From JBGSLA01 sp963709285 (lineage in GTDB: Bacteria; Desulfobacterota; Desulfobaccia; Desulfobaccales; 0-14-0-80-60-11): DNA of 64,000 nucleotides. Numbering within the stretch: position 1 is the first letter of the stretch; each line of letters starts with the position of its first letter. The position numbers and the translations under genes were made by a program. The stretch covers positions 186,001 to 250,000 of the forward strand of contig CAVPVR010000003.1 of the NCBI GenBank assembly GCA_963709285.1, in the 5' to 3' direction. The notes beneath the pieces were generated by a model, which saw nothing but the letters and a program-made list of their open reading frames with translations, made no database searches and was not told where the DNA came from. This document shows positions 8,491-17,687 of this stretch, piece by piece.

Positions 8491-8973
8491 TCACTTTTTG
8501 TACCCTATCTTCCTCAAGAAATCGTAGCGCCAGGCCTTGCCGTGTTCGGCCTCCACGCCTTTGGGGGAGAAGCCGTCCACCACCCCCAAGATGCCTCGAC
8601 CCTGGTCGGTTTCAGCGAGGACCACTTCCACCGGGTTGGCGGTGGCGCAAATGATGCGGCAGACCTCGGGACACAGTTTGATGGCGTTGAGCATATTGAT
8701 GGGAAAGGCGTTTTTGATAAGAATGTTGAAGCTGTGGCCGGCGGCCAGATTCTGGGCGTTGTTCGTAGCCGCAGTCACAAGTTCCGGGTCGTTGCCTTCC
8801 ACCCGAATGAGGCATTCCCCCGAGGCTTCTGAGAAGGCCAGGCCAAACTTGACGCCCGGCACGGTGCCCACCAGAATTTCATAAAGGTCTTCCACGGTCT
8901 TGATGAAGTGGCTATGGCCCAAAATGAGGTTAGCCCCCTCGGGAATGTCCATCTTTACCGTGAGCAGTTGCAT
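8491..8973 (-). CDS. Adenosine-specific kinase (DUF355 family)
   Basis: A 160-residue protein of the small adenosine-specific kinase/DUF355 family, which is common in thermophiles, archaea and anaerobes. Structures of family members bind adenosine nucleotides, but their cellular role is poorly established. Nearly the whole length matches the family: GHSHFIKTVEDLYE, VPGVKFGLAFSEASG, CATANPVEVVLAET and GRGILGVVDGFSPKG. The start is the ATG at 8973, because an ideal AAGGAGGAATTC ribosome-binding site precedes it; the upstream in-frame start at 9048 would add 25 non-conserved residues. It is a single gene, divergent from the binding-protein gene. Confidence 0.85.
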   Translation of the reverse strand: MQLLTVKMDIPEGANLILGHSHFIKTVEDLYEILVGTVPGVKFGLAFSEASGECLIRVEGNDPELVTAATNNAQNLAAGHSFNILIKNAFPINMLNAIKLCPEVCRIICATANPVEVVLAETDQGRGILGVVDGFSPKGVEAEHGKAWRYDFLRKIGYKK

Positions 8974-9224
8974 GAATTCCTCCTTCCTGGCCCAGGAACG
9001 GTTGCCAAGCTTATAGTCCTCCGGATTTTTCTTTTTGGTGCTGCTCATTTTACCGTGAAATGATCTTTTCCCGCAGCCTTTCTTTGAGAAAGCCTCAAGA
9101 AGTGTTGAGAGTTAGTTCAGATTACGTGAATTCTTTGGGGTTAGACACTTTTGTGGTATGATTAGCCGTTAATGGCATGACCTTTGGCCTCCACCGGAAC
9201 TCCTCACTTCTTCAGGAGGACAAC

Positions 9225-10352
9225 GTGGGTGTTCGCTGGCTTGGCTGGCAGTTCCTGGCAACCCTTCTGCTGCTAACCCTTGGGGGGGTGTCCCCTGCCG
9301 CCGCTCAGATCAAGATTGGTCTTTACCTCCCCATGACCGGCGCCGCCGCCGCCATGGGGCAGATGGTCTGGGAAGGAGTGCAGGTCGCCCATAAACTCAA
9401 GCCCAAGGTGTTAGGTAAAGAGGTAAGGCTGGCCCTGGTGGACACTAAAAGCGATAAAATGGAGGCCGCCAACGCCGTGAGTCGCCTCATCGAAAAGGAC
9501 CGGGTAGCGGCCATCATTGGAGAGGTTATTAGCAGCGACACCCTGGCTGGGGGACCCATCGCCGAGCGGTCGCAAGTTCCCAACATCTCCCCCACCGCCA
9601 CCAATCCCCTGGTGACGCAACACAAACAATTCGCCTTCCGGGCCTGCTTCGCCGACGACCTGCAGGGCAAGGTGGCGGCCCGCTTCGCCCGGGAGCACCT
9701 CAAGGCCAAGCGGGTGGCGGTGCTCATCGACCATGCTCAGGATTACTGCGTGGGCCTGTCCCATTATTTCATGCGGGAATTCAAGCGCCTGGGTGGGCAG
9801 ATCGTTTCCATGACCTACATCCAAACGGGCGACCAGGACTTCAGTGCCCAGATCGCGGCGCTCAAGGCTACGAAGCCCGACCTGATTTACGCGCCCAACT
9901 ACTACGCCGAGGATGCGCTGTTGGCCCGGCAGTTAAAGAACCTGGGGGTGGAGGTGCCCATCCTTACCGGCGACGGGGCCCAGGTGCCGGAGTTGATTAC
10001 CTTGGGCGGCCCGGCGGTGAACGGCATGTATTTCACGGCCCATTTCCACCGGGACCAGGCGGCCACACCCCTGGCTCGAGATTTCCGGAAGGCCTACGAG
10101 AAAAACCATAACAAGGAGTTGGGGGCCTTCACCGCCCTGGGCGCGGATTCCTACTTCCTCTTGTTGCACGCCATTACCCAGGCCAACTCCTTGGAAGGGC
10201 CGAAAATTGCTCAGGCCTTAGCTGAGACCAAGGACTTCCCCGGGGTCTCCGGCACCCTCACCATGGACGAAAATCACAATCCCATCAAGGGCGTGGTGAT
10301 CATCAAGGTGGACCAGGGGAAGTTTTTGTATCAGACGACGATTCAGCCATGA
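9225..10352 (+). CDS. LivK-type ABC substrate-binding protein
   Basis: Periplasmic binding protein of the branched-chain amino acid/amide type (Peripla_BP_6). The GTG at 9225 follows CAGGAGG by 6 nt and leads directly into a signal peptide ending near PAAAQ, so I chose it over the in-frame ATG at 9177. The mature part begins IKIGLYLPMTGAAAAMGQ and has the two-lobed Leu/Ile/Val-binding layout. Lived-in family features include the AAIIGEVISSDTLAG segment for ligand binding. No LivHMGF permease or ATPase genes follow, so it is an orphan and may serve a transporter encoded elsewhere or a sensory system. The ligand is unknown. Confidence 0.85.
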   Translation: MGVRWLGWQFLATLLLLTLGGVSPAAAQIKIGLYLPMTGAAAAMGQMVWEGVQVAHKLKPKVLGKEVRLALVDTKSDKMEAANAVSRLIEKDRVAAIIGEVISSDTLAGGPIAERSQVPNISPTATNPLVTQHKQFAFRACFADDLQGKVAARFAREHLKAKRVAVLIDHAQDYCVGLSHYFMREFKRLGGQIVSMTYIQTGDQDFSAQIAALKATKPDLIYAPNYYAEDALLARQLKNLGVEVPILTGDGAQVPELITLGGPAVNGMYFTAHFHRDQAATPLARDFRKAYEKNHNKELGAFTALGADSYFLLLHAITQANSLEGPKIAQALAETKDFPGVSGTLTMDENHNPIKGVVIIKVDQGKFLYQTTIQP

Positions 10353-10651
10353 GATTACCTATTCCCCTCGATCAAGAGAAAATCGAAGATTTTTGCCGGC
10401 GCTGGAAGATCAGCGAGTTTTCTTTGTTCGGTTCGGTCCTGCGGGAAGATTTCGGCTCGGAAAGCGATGTTGATGTTCTCATTAGCTTTGAACCTGAAAT
10501 CCCTTGGAGCCTTTTTGACTGGATGGATATGGTCGAGGAACTACAGGAAATCCTGGGGCGAGAGGTTGATGTGGTGGAAAAATCCGGGTTGCGCAATCCC
10601 TTTCGGCGCCGAGCTATTTTAACAACTAGGCGGGTTATTTATGCCGCCTGA
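10349..10651 (+). CDS. MntA-type minimal nucleotidyltransferase
   Basis: A 100-residue nucleotidyltransferase with the signature GSVLREDFGSESDVDVLI (GSxxxG-like start and DxD metal ligands). In the MntA-HepT toxin-antitoxin family such proteins are antitoxins that AMPylate the HepT ribonuclease. Its ATG overlaps the stop of the binding-protein gene (ATGA), and the following hepT start overlaps its own end, the normal MntA-HepT arrangement. HepT itself is reduced to 21 codons here, so this antitoxin is an orphan. The gene looks intact. Confidence 0.82.
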   Translation: MRLPIPLDQEKIEDFCRRWKISEFSLFGSVLREDFGSESDVDVLISFEPEIPWSLFDWMDMVEELQEILGREVDVVEKSGLRNPFRRRAILTTRRVIYAA

Positions 10652-10706
10652 AAAGGAAGATTTGGCTTTTTTGTGGGATATGTTGGATGCCGCCCAGGCT
10701 ATTTGA
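10641..10706 (+). pseudogene. HepT toxin stump (first 21 codons)
   Basis: The frame starts with ATG at 10641, overlapping the end of the nucleotidyltransferase gene by 11 bp. It reads MPPEKEDLAFLWDMLDAAQA then Ile and a TGA. This is the recognisable N-terminus of HepT/DUF86 proteins (xxLxDMLxAA). The rest of the roughly 110-residue toxin, including the RX4HXY active site, is absent; AT-rich DNA follows at once. I read it as a truncated, inactive toxin gene. Confidence 0.65.
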
Positions 10707-10783
10707 GAATTTAAATATATTTATTTAACCTTAAATTAGGATAAAAATAAACTTTCAAAAAAATTTGGACCATTGAGGAAATT

Positions 10784-11728
10784 TTGGTGGAACAGCATAA
10801 AAAGTCCTGTCCCATATGTAAGCTGCCAGGGCAACCAGTGGAATCGCCAAAGATATATGATCAAGTTATCTATAATTGCTCTCGTTGCGGTCGATTTATA
10901 ATTTCTAATACAGCTGAAGCAATTGCTGATAAACGACCCATTAACCCAAAATTATCAGCTTGGATTCGCGACCGTAATGAAAAGGGTACTGCTGTACCAG
11001 AGATAAACTCTAATAGCTTGGAAGAGATTCCATCTTCTCTTCCCGATTATAGTCCGTCGGATAAGCAGTTAATACTTTTGAGAAACATAGAACAAAAATC
11101 CAAATATCCTGGCGACGAAGTTCAGATAGAACCAAAGATTGATGTGCCTTTTGCATGGGCCTCCGGGCCACAAGAGTTTAATTACTATTTGGAATCCCTT
11201 AAGAAAAGAGGTTTTTTAGAGGGGACTACCATATCTCCTCCGCAATACATAATAACCCCTAGGGGGTGGGATTACTTAGAAGAAAGGGCGGCACGTATAG
11301 AAGAAAAAACACAGGTTTTTGTTGCCATGTCATTTTCTAAGGAAATGAAGCCTATCTGGGATAAAGGTCTTAAACCAGCGATTTTAGAAGCAGGATATAA
11401 AGCCTATCGCATTGATGTGGAACCACACATAGATAGAATCGATGCAAAGATCATTACGGAGATCAATAATTCACGATTCCTTGTGGCAGATGTCACTGAA
11501 CAGAAGCACGGTGTCTATTTTGAAGCCGGTTATGCTTTAGGAATTGGACTTCCCGTTATTTGGTGTGTGTGTAAGGATGACCTCGGAAATGTACATTTTG
11601 ATACACGTCAATACAATCATATTGTCTGGGAATCGGAAGAGCAATTGAGGGAGCAGCTCTATAATCTTATTTGTGCAGTTGATGGAAAGGGTATTACACC
11701 AAAACTTCCTACATCAAAATTAGCCTAA
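10784..11728 (+). CDS. Zinc-ribbon protein with NDT/TIR-like domain
   Basis: A 314-residue protein in DNA visibly richer in A+T than its neighbours. The N-terminus has a four-cysteine zinc ribbon (C9, C12, C32, C35). A middle part (about 60-170) looks like a winged-helix region. The C-terminus (about 175-300) resembles nucleoside 2-deoxyribosyltransferase-like Rossmannoid domains: QVFVAMSF at the start, then FLVADVT and YFEAGYALGIGLPVIW, where the glutamate would be the catalytic one. Such domains occur in many anti-phage and NAD- or nucleotide-consuming effectors, so a defence role is a fair inference but unproven. The start is TTG 10784 or GTG 10787; GAGG lies 5-8 nt upstream. Confidence 0.75.
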   Translation: MVEQHKKSCPICKLPGQPVESPKIYDQVIYNCSRCGRFIISNTAEAIADKRPINPKLSAWIRDRNEKGTAVPEINSNSLEEIPSSLPDYSPSDKQLILLRNIEQKSKYPGDEVQIEPKIDVPFAWASGPQEFNYYLESLKKRGFLEGTTISPPQYIITPRGWDYLEERAARIEEKTQVFVAMSFSKEMKPIWDKGLKPAILEAGYKAYRIDVEPHIDRIDAKIITEINNSRFLVADVTEQKHGVYFEAGYALGIGLPVIWCVCKDDLGNVHFDTRQYNHIVWESEEQLREQLYNLICAVDGKGITPKLPTSKLA

Positions 11729-11924
11729 GACAGCTAATTGCAATTACAGGTATCCTTATTATATTTGTGTTAAAAAAGTTCACTTTGGTGTTTTTTTTGA
11801 ATCAGCTTCAACGGGAGAAATCAAAGATCGCTGCAAGGTTCATGAAAACAAGGATTGTTTAAATTCACTAATTCATTCAATTAGTTAGGGATTTTTAGCT
11901 CTGAAACAACACGACCTATTCAAT

Positions 11925-14362
11925 ATGGAAGCCCGACACATACCCATCAATATCGAGGACGAAATCCGCAAGTCCTACCTGGAGTATGCCCTGTCCGTCA
12001 TCATCGGCCGGGCCCTGCCGGACGTGCGAGATGGTCTGAAACCCGTGCACCGGCGTATCCTCTACGCCATGGGGGAGGTGGGCAACGACTGGAACCGCCC
12101 CTACCGCAAGAGCGCCCGCATCGTCGGCGACGTCATCGGTAACTACCACCCCCACGGCGACGCCGCGGTGTACGAGGCCTTGGTGCGCATGGCCCAGGAC
12201 TTTTCCCTGCGCTACCCCCTGGTGGACGGCCAGGGGAACTTCGGCAGCATCGACGGGGACGCGCCGGCGGCCATGCGTTACACCGAAGTGCGCCTGTCCC
12301 GGCTGGCCCATGAGCTCCTCCAGGACCTGGACAAGGACACGGTGGATTTCGTCCCCAACTATGACGGCTCCCAGAGGGAGCCCCTGGTCCTGCCCACCCG
12401 GCTACCCAATCTCCTGGTAAACGGCGGCTCCGGCATTGCGGTGGGCATGGCCACCAACATCCCGCCCCACAACCTGGACGAGGTCTGCGAGGCCCTGCTG
12501 GCGTATCTTGACAACCCGGAGATCTCGCTCCCTGAGCTCATGGCCCTGCTCCCCGGACCGGACTTCCCCACGGGAGCATACATTTACGGCGCCGAGGGCA
12601 TCGCCGAGGCCTATCGCCACCGGCAAAGGACTGATTCGCCTCCGGGCCAAGGTGGCGGTCGAGCGCAAGGGGGGCCGGGAGACCCTGGTGGTGCGGGAGC
12701 TTCCCTACCAGGTGAACAAGGCCCGGCTCATCGAGCGCATCGCTGAGCTGGTAAAAGACAAAAAGATCGAGGGCATCTCCGAGATTCGGGACGAGTCTGA
12801 CCGGGAGGGGATGCGGGTGGTGATCCAGCTCAAGAAAGACGAGCCCGCCCAGACCATCCTGAACCAGCTCTATCTCCACACCCAGATGCAGGTCACCTTC
12901 GGCATCAACCTGGTGGCCATCGTGGAGAACCGCCCGGAGCTTTTGAATCTCAGGGACCTGCTGCGCCACTTCCTGGCCCACCGCCGGGAGGTGATCCTCA
13001 GGCGCACTCGCTACGAGCTCAAGCAGGCTGAAGCTCGGGCCCACATCCTGGCAGGCCTGCTCATCGCCCTGGATCATCTGGACGAAGTCATCGAGCTCAT
13101 CCGGGCCGCCCCGGACGCGGCTGCGGCCAAGGAGCAGCTTATCAGCCGGTTTGCGCTCAGTGACCTCCAGGCCCAGGCCATCCTGGACATGCGCCTGGCG
13201 CGCTTGACGGGTCTCGAGCGTCAGAAGATTATGGATGAGGCCAAAGAATTGGAAACGGCCATCGCCCGCTTTCGCCTTATCCTCGCCGAGGAGGCCCAGG
13301 TTAAGGCCCTCATAGCTGAGGAGCTTCGAGAACTCAAAGATAAGTTCGGCGACGACCGCAAAACCGAGATTATCCCCCAGGCCCAGGATTTCACCGACGA
13401 GGACCTCATCGCAGACGAAGAGATGGTGGTGACCATCAGCCACCGGAGCTACATCAAGCGCACCCCCTTGAATATTTACCGCAGCCAACGCCGGGGCGGC
13501 AAGGGGCGCATGGGCATGTTTACCCGGGAAAACGACTTTGTGGCCCAGCTTTACGTGGCTACCATGCACAGTTATTTCCTGGTCTTCACCAACACGGGCC
13601 GGGTTTTTTGGATCAAGGTCCATGAGATTCCCGCCGGTTCCCCTACGGCCCAGGGGAAGGCCATTGTCAACCTGTTGCAACTCGCCCCGGAAGACAAGCT
13701 GGCCACCATCCTGCCGGTGAGGGAATTCGTGGAAGGGTTCTCCCTGGTCATGGCCACTAAGCGAGGCGTGGTCAAGAAGACCGAGCTCATGAATTTTTCC
13801 CGGCCCCGCAAAGGCGGCATTATCGCCATTAACCTGGACGAAGGCGACGAGTTGGTTTGTGTGCGGCTGGTGCGAGCCGGAACAGGACATCTTCCTGGGA
13901 ACCCGGCTGGGCAAGGTCATCCGCTTCCTCTCCGCCGAAGTCCGGGACATAGGCCGGGCCGCCCGGGGCGTCAAGGGCATCGAAGTCGGCAAGAAAGACT
14001 CGGTGGTGGGCATGGAGGTGGTCCAGCCCGAGGATATTATCCTCACGGTCACCGAACGGGGCTATGGCAAACGGACCCGGGCCGACGCCTACCCCCGGCA
14101 CCACCGGGGCGGGCAGGGGGTCAAGGGACTGGACATTATTAAGAAGAACGGCCCGGTCCTTGCCCTTCTCCAGTTGGGCAAAGACGACGAAATTATGCTG
14201 GTCACCGATCGGGGGAAAATCCTCCGCATGGCGGTAAAAGCTATCTCGGTCATCGGCCGGGTCACCCAGGGCGTAAAGTTGATGGACGCCGAACCTGAAG
14301 AAAAGGTGGTGAGTGTGGCCAAGGTGGTAGAAAAGGGCGATGACGGCGACGGCGGCTCCTGA
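11925..14362 (+). CDS. gyrA: DNA gyrase subunit A (two apparent +1 frameshifts)
   Basis: Breaks and rejoins DNA in the type II topoisomerase that introduces negative supercoils. The translation is clearly GyrA: RALPDVRDGLKPVHRRILYA, the active-site tyrosine in AAMRYTEVRLS, and the C-terminal beta-pinwheel including the GyrA-box-like QRRGGKGR. The gene is split over three frames. One extra C at 12617-12618 and one extra base near 13873 break it; removing each restores the expected protein (YRTGKGLIRLR, then LVEPEQDIFLGTR). The corrected length is about 811 aa, normal for GyrA. The essential role argues for sequence error. No gyrB lies nearby. Its end overlaps gpsA by 23 bp. Confidence 0.92.
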
Positions 14363-15389
14363 AATCCAGCGGTCCCCGCCCCTGGCCATAATCGGCGCCG
14401 GCAGCTGGGGCACGACGTTGGCCCACCTCCTGGGTGAGAAGGGCTATACCGTTCGTCTTTGGGTCTTTGAACCCGAGGTTTACCAGGACCTCTCCCGAGA
14501 CCGGATCAACTCCACTTTTCTCCCGGACGTGCGCCTTTCTTCCCGGATCAGTTTTACCCAGGATTTCGGCGAGGCCCTGGCCGGGGCTGCGGTAATGGTG
14601 ATGGCCGTGCCCTCCCATGTCTTCCGGGAGGTGTTGGGAAATCTGGCTCCCCACCTGTCCCCCACGACGGTTCTCCTCTCCGCCACCAAGGGCATAGAAA
14701 CGGAAACCCTCCTGACCATGGACGGGGTGTCCCGGGAGGTAGTGGGGGCCGAGGTCCCCTATGCCGTGATGGGAGGGCCCAGCTTCGCCCGGGAAGTGGT
14801 GCAGAAATTCCCCACCGCGGTGACCATCGCCAGTCGGGACACCAAGGTGGCCCAGCGACTGCAACGCTTCTTTTCCACGTCATATTTCCGGGTCTACACC
14901 AGCTATGATGTCACCGGCGTGGAGTTGGGGGGAGCTCAAAAGAATATCTTCGCCATCGGCACCGGTATTCTCGCCGGCATGGGTCTGGGTGACAACCCCC
15001 GGGCCGCCCTCATCACCCGGGGCCTGGCAGAAATGACCCGCCTGGGACTCCGCCTGGGGGCCAACCCCATGACCCTGGCCGGCCTGGGGGGGTTGGGGGA
15101 CCTGGTCCTGACTTGCACCTCCAGCCAGAGCCGCAACTTCCAGGTGGGATTGCGGTTGGGACAGGGAGAGACCCTGTCTCAAATTCTGGCCGGCACCCAG
15201 ATGGTGGCTGAAGGCGTGAATAACGCCCGGGCCTTTCACCTGCTGGCCCAGCGCCTGGGGGTGGAGATGCCCCTGGTGGAGGCGGTCTATCACATACTCT
15301 ACGAGGGTCTGTCCCCCAAGGAAGCCATCAAAAAACTCATGAGCCGTGAACTCAAGGACGAACTGGAAGCCATGCAAGAAACCTGGTAG
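14340..15389 (+). CDS. gpsA: Glycerol-3-phosphate dehydrogenase [NAD(P)+]
   Basis: Reduces dihydroxyacetone phosphate to sn-glycerol 3-phosphate, the backbone for phospholipids, in the cytoplasm. It is 349 aa, a usual length. The Rossmann motif IIGAGSWGTTLAHLL is near residues 17-31, and family motifs follow: KGIETET, GGPSFAREV, the catalytic lysine in GGAQKNIFAIGTG, and GLGGLGDLVLTC for substrate binding. The ATG lies within the last 23 bp of gyrA, so translation is probably coupled. A slightly later start is possible, because the first 14 residues precede the conserved core. Confidence 0.93.
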   Translation: MTATAAPEIQRSPPLAIIGAGSWGTTLAHLLGEKGYTVRLWVFEPEVYQDLSRDRINSTFLPDVRLSSRISFTQDFGEALAGAAVMVMAVPSHVFREVLGNLAPHLSPTTVLLSATKGIETETLLTMDGVSREVVGAEVPYAVMGGPSFAREVVQKFPTAVTIASRDTKVAQRLQRFFSTSYFRVYTSYDVTGVELGGAQKNIFAIGTGILAGMGLGDNPRAALITRGLAEMTRLGLRLGANPMTLAGLGGLGDLVLTCTSSQSRNFQVGLRLGQGETLSQILAGTQMVAEGVNNARAFHLLAQRLGVEMPLVEAVYHILYEGLSPKEAIKKLMSRELKDELEAMQETW

Positions 15390-15529
15390 CAGCAGTAAAC
15401 CATAACCCTCCCAAACACCCGAAAGAAAGCTTAAATCTCGAGCTTTCAGGGATGATCACCATGGCAAGGGTTCGGGGCGGAGGAGAGGGGGGGACATCAC
15501 AACCTCAATTCAGGGGAGGAGTGGATTTT

Positions 15530-16910
15530 ATGGGTAAAGGTGAAGTAATCAGCATTAAAGACGAACGACCCTATATCTTTGATCACTTCGAAACCTCTAT
15601 TCCCTGTCTGGGGGAGCCCAGGGTTGACTCCCCCATCAAGAGCATCCCTTTGTTCACCCGGGGCGGCAAGTTGGTGGAAAAGAGCTTTGTGAAAGATGCT
15701 GAAAAAGTCCTGGTGTATGACACCCTGGAATATTTGGAGCAACTTCCCCCTGAAGTAGAGCCCCTTACCTTTGAATTAGCCGGCCCCCGGGCTAAAATCT
15801 TCTTTGACCCCTCCAAAGTGCACTGCGCCATCGCCACCTGTGGGGGCCTGTGCCCCGGCACCAACGATGTCATCCGGGCCATCGTTTTAGAGCTGCATCA
15901 CCTTTATAATGTGCGCCACATCTATGGGGTGCGCTACGGCTTTCAGGGCTTCATCCCCAAGTACCGCCACGACCTCCTGCGCCTCACCCCTGATGAGGTG
16001 GTGAACATTCACAACTACGGCGGCACCATCCTGTCCTCTTCCCGGGGAGCCCAGGACATTGGGGAGATCGTCGACGCCCTGGACCGGTTGAATATCAGCG
16101 TCCTCTTTCTCATCGGCGGGGACGGCACGTTGAGGGCCGCCAACCGCATCTGTGAGGAGATTGACAAAACGGGAACTCAAGAAAAGCGTCATCGTCGTCC
16201 CCAAGACCATAGACAACGACATTCCCCTGGTATCCCGCTCCTTCGGTTTTGACACTGCGGTGGAAATCGCCACTGAGGCCATCCGGGCGGCCCACACCGA
16301 GGCCCTGGGCGCGCCCAACGGCATCGGCCTGGTAAAGCTCATGGGTCGCTACGCCGGATTCGTGGCCGCTAATGCGGCCCTGGCCTTGCGGGAAGTTAAT
16401 TTCGTGCTCATCCCCGAGTCAGACTTCGACATGGAAGGTGAGCAGGGCCTCCTGGCCAACCTGGAGGACCGTTTAAGTAAGCGGGGCCACGCGGTCATTC
16501 TGGTGGCCGAGGGCGCCGGGGAGAAATTTTTCAAAGAAGAAGATTTGCCCCGGGACGCCTCGGGCAATGTCAAGCCCGGGGATATCGGCACCTACCTTTC
16601 GGACCGCATTAAAGAGCACCTCGCCGGCAAGAACATGGAGGTCAATCTGAAATACATCGACCCGAGCTACATGATCAGAAGTATGCCGGCCAACTACAGC
16701 GACAGCATCTATTGCGGTTTTCTGGGACAGAATGCGGTGCATGCTGGTATGGCTGGCAAAACCGCCATGTTGGTATCACGCTGGCACGGCCACTTTGTGC
16801 ACGTGCCCATCAAAGCGACGGTGGGGAGGACCAAAGAAGTGGATCTGGACTCCCCCCTGTGGCGGTGCGTTTTAGAGTCCACCGGCCAACCGCCATTGAA
16901 AAATGTGTGA
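15530..16910 (+). CDS. ATP-type 6-phosphofructokinase (one +1 frameshift)
   Basis: Phosphorylates fructose 6-phosphate to fructose 1,6-bisphosphate in glycolysis. It belongs to the long bacterial/plant-like group of PFKs (about 459 aa after correction), with an N-terminal extension before GGLCPGTNDVIR. GGDGT near residue 200 carries the glycine typical of ATP users, while PKTIDNDI has the lysine also found in PPi-dependent enzymes; that pair is known from plant-type ATP-PFKs. An extra A in the run at 16166-16169 shifts the frame; without it the reading passes from IDKRELKKS into VIVVPKTIDND. The start is ATG 15530, behind GGGGAGGA; a longer start at 15452 lacks support. Confidence 0.88.
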
Positions 16911-16962
16911 GGAGGAGCAGCCGGGAAGGGCCAGAGGTTACAGGCTCCTGTCTCCTCCTTTT
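16911..16962 (+). terminator. Possible terminator after pfk
   Basis: GGAGGAG at 16911-16917 pairs with CTCCTCC at 16952-16958, which is followed by four T. The intervening 34 nt contain a smaller inner pairing. It begins directly at the pfk stop codon. Moderate, because the loop is long and the T run short. Confidence 0.4.
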
Positions 16963-17088
16963 GGGAAGAAAGAGACATCATGATGGAACTTTGGTAAGGT
17001 GGCCCTGAGCGGCTGCCCCGGGAGCGTCAGACGCCATCTGCAAACCTGGACCTGCCAATTGAATAAGAAATAAATTACGATATATGGA

Positions 17089-17115
17089 GGACACCCGCCT
17101 CTTGGGTGTCCTTTT
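17089..17115 (+). terminator. Rho-independent terminator
   Basis: A perfect 8-bp stem, GGACACCC with GGGTGTCC, has a 7-nt loop and is followed by TTTT. It lies 180 bp after pfk and before the cysteine-cluster gene. Its position shows that an in-frame ATG at 17084 is not the start of that next gene. Confidence 0.7.
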
Positions 17116-17167
17116 AAGTTGCGCCAGGAGGGCGCCTAAGCTACATTTTTTTAGGCTGGACTCATCG

Positions 17168-17548
17168 ATGCAGGATAGTATAAAGCGTTTGGTGTTTTCT
17201 TGCCGCCAGTGCGGCGAGTGCTGCCAGGGGGAAAGGGGCATTCTGGTAACAACAACTGAACTGGGGGCCATGGCCGCCCATCTGGGCCTTTCTCCCAGTG
17301 ACTTCGCCTCCCGGTACCTGGTGGAAACGGCTCTGGGGCCACAACTTGCCACCCGGCTCGGGACCTGCGTCATGGCGCAAGACACCCTCTGCCGGGTGCA
17401 CCCGGTTAAGCCCCGCATCTGCCGGGAGTGGCCTTTTCTGTCAGCGCTTCTCACTCACGCCGACGAATTCGAAGCGGCTAAAGAGGCCTGTCCGGGAATT
17501 CTGGCTGATGCCGGGCATGAGGAATTCATCAAGGCGTCACGGGAATGA
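17168..17548 (+). CDS. YkgJ-family cysteine cluster protein
   Basis: A 126-residue protein of the YkgJ/CxxCxxCC family (UPF0153-like), which binds zinc or an iron-sulfur cluster through clustered cysteines. Seen: CRQCGECCQG near the N-terminus, then CVMAQDTLCRVHPVKPRICR, the usual second group. The role of the family is not established; some members act in flagellar or methylation contexts. I placed the start at ATG 17168, because the longer frame from 17084 would translate through the terminator hairpin. The ribosome-binding site is weak. Confidence 0.75.
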   Translation: MQDSIKRLVFSCRQCGECCQGERGILVTTTELGAMAAHLGLSPSDFASRYLVETALGPQLATRLGTCVMAQDTLCRVHPVKPRICREWPFLSALLTHADEFEAAKEACPGILADAGHEEFIKASRE

Positions 17549-17687
17549 GATTATTAAAAGAGAGCAATACCTTTACAGAAAATCCCGTGTGGTTTAGCAA
17601 AGTGCAAGAAGTAGTGTATCATCACTTTCCAATGGGCTGAAAATCCGATATTTATCTAAGGACAAAATAACCGAAATCGAGAGGCTT

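Noticed and set aside
12538..14052. A 504-codon open frame on the minus strand inside gyrA
   Set aside because: It lies wholly antisense to a clear GyrA sequence in GC-rich DNA, where long shadow frames are expected, and its translation shows no recognisable domain.
17084..17170. An in-frame ATG at 17084 as start of the YkgJ-type gene
   Set aside because: It falls at the base of a terminator hairpin; the conserved protein begins near 17168.
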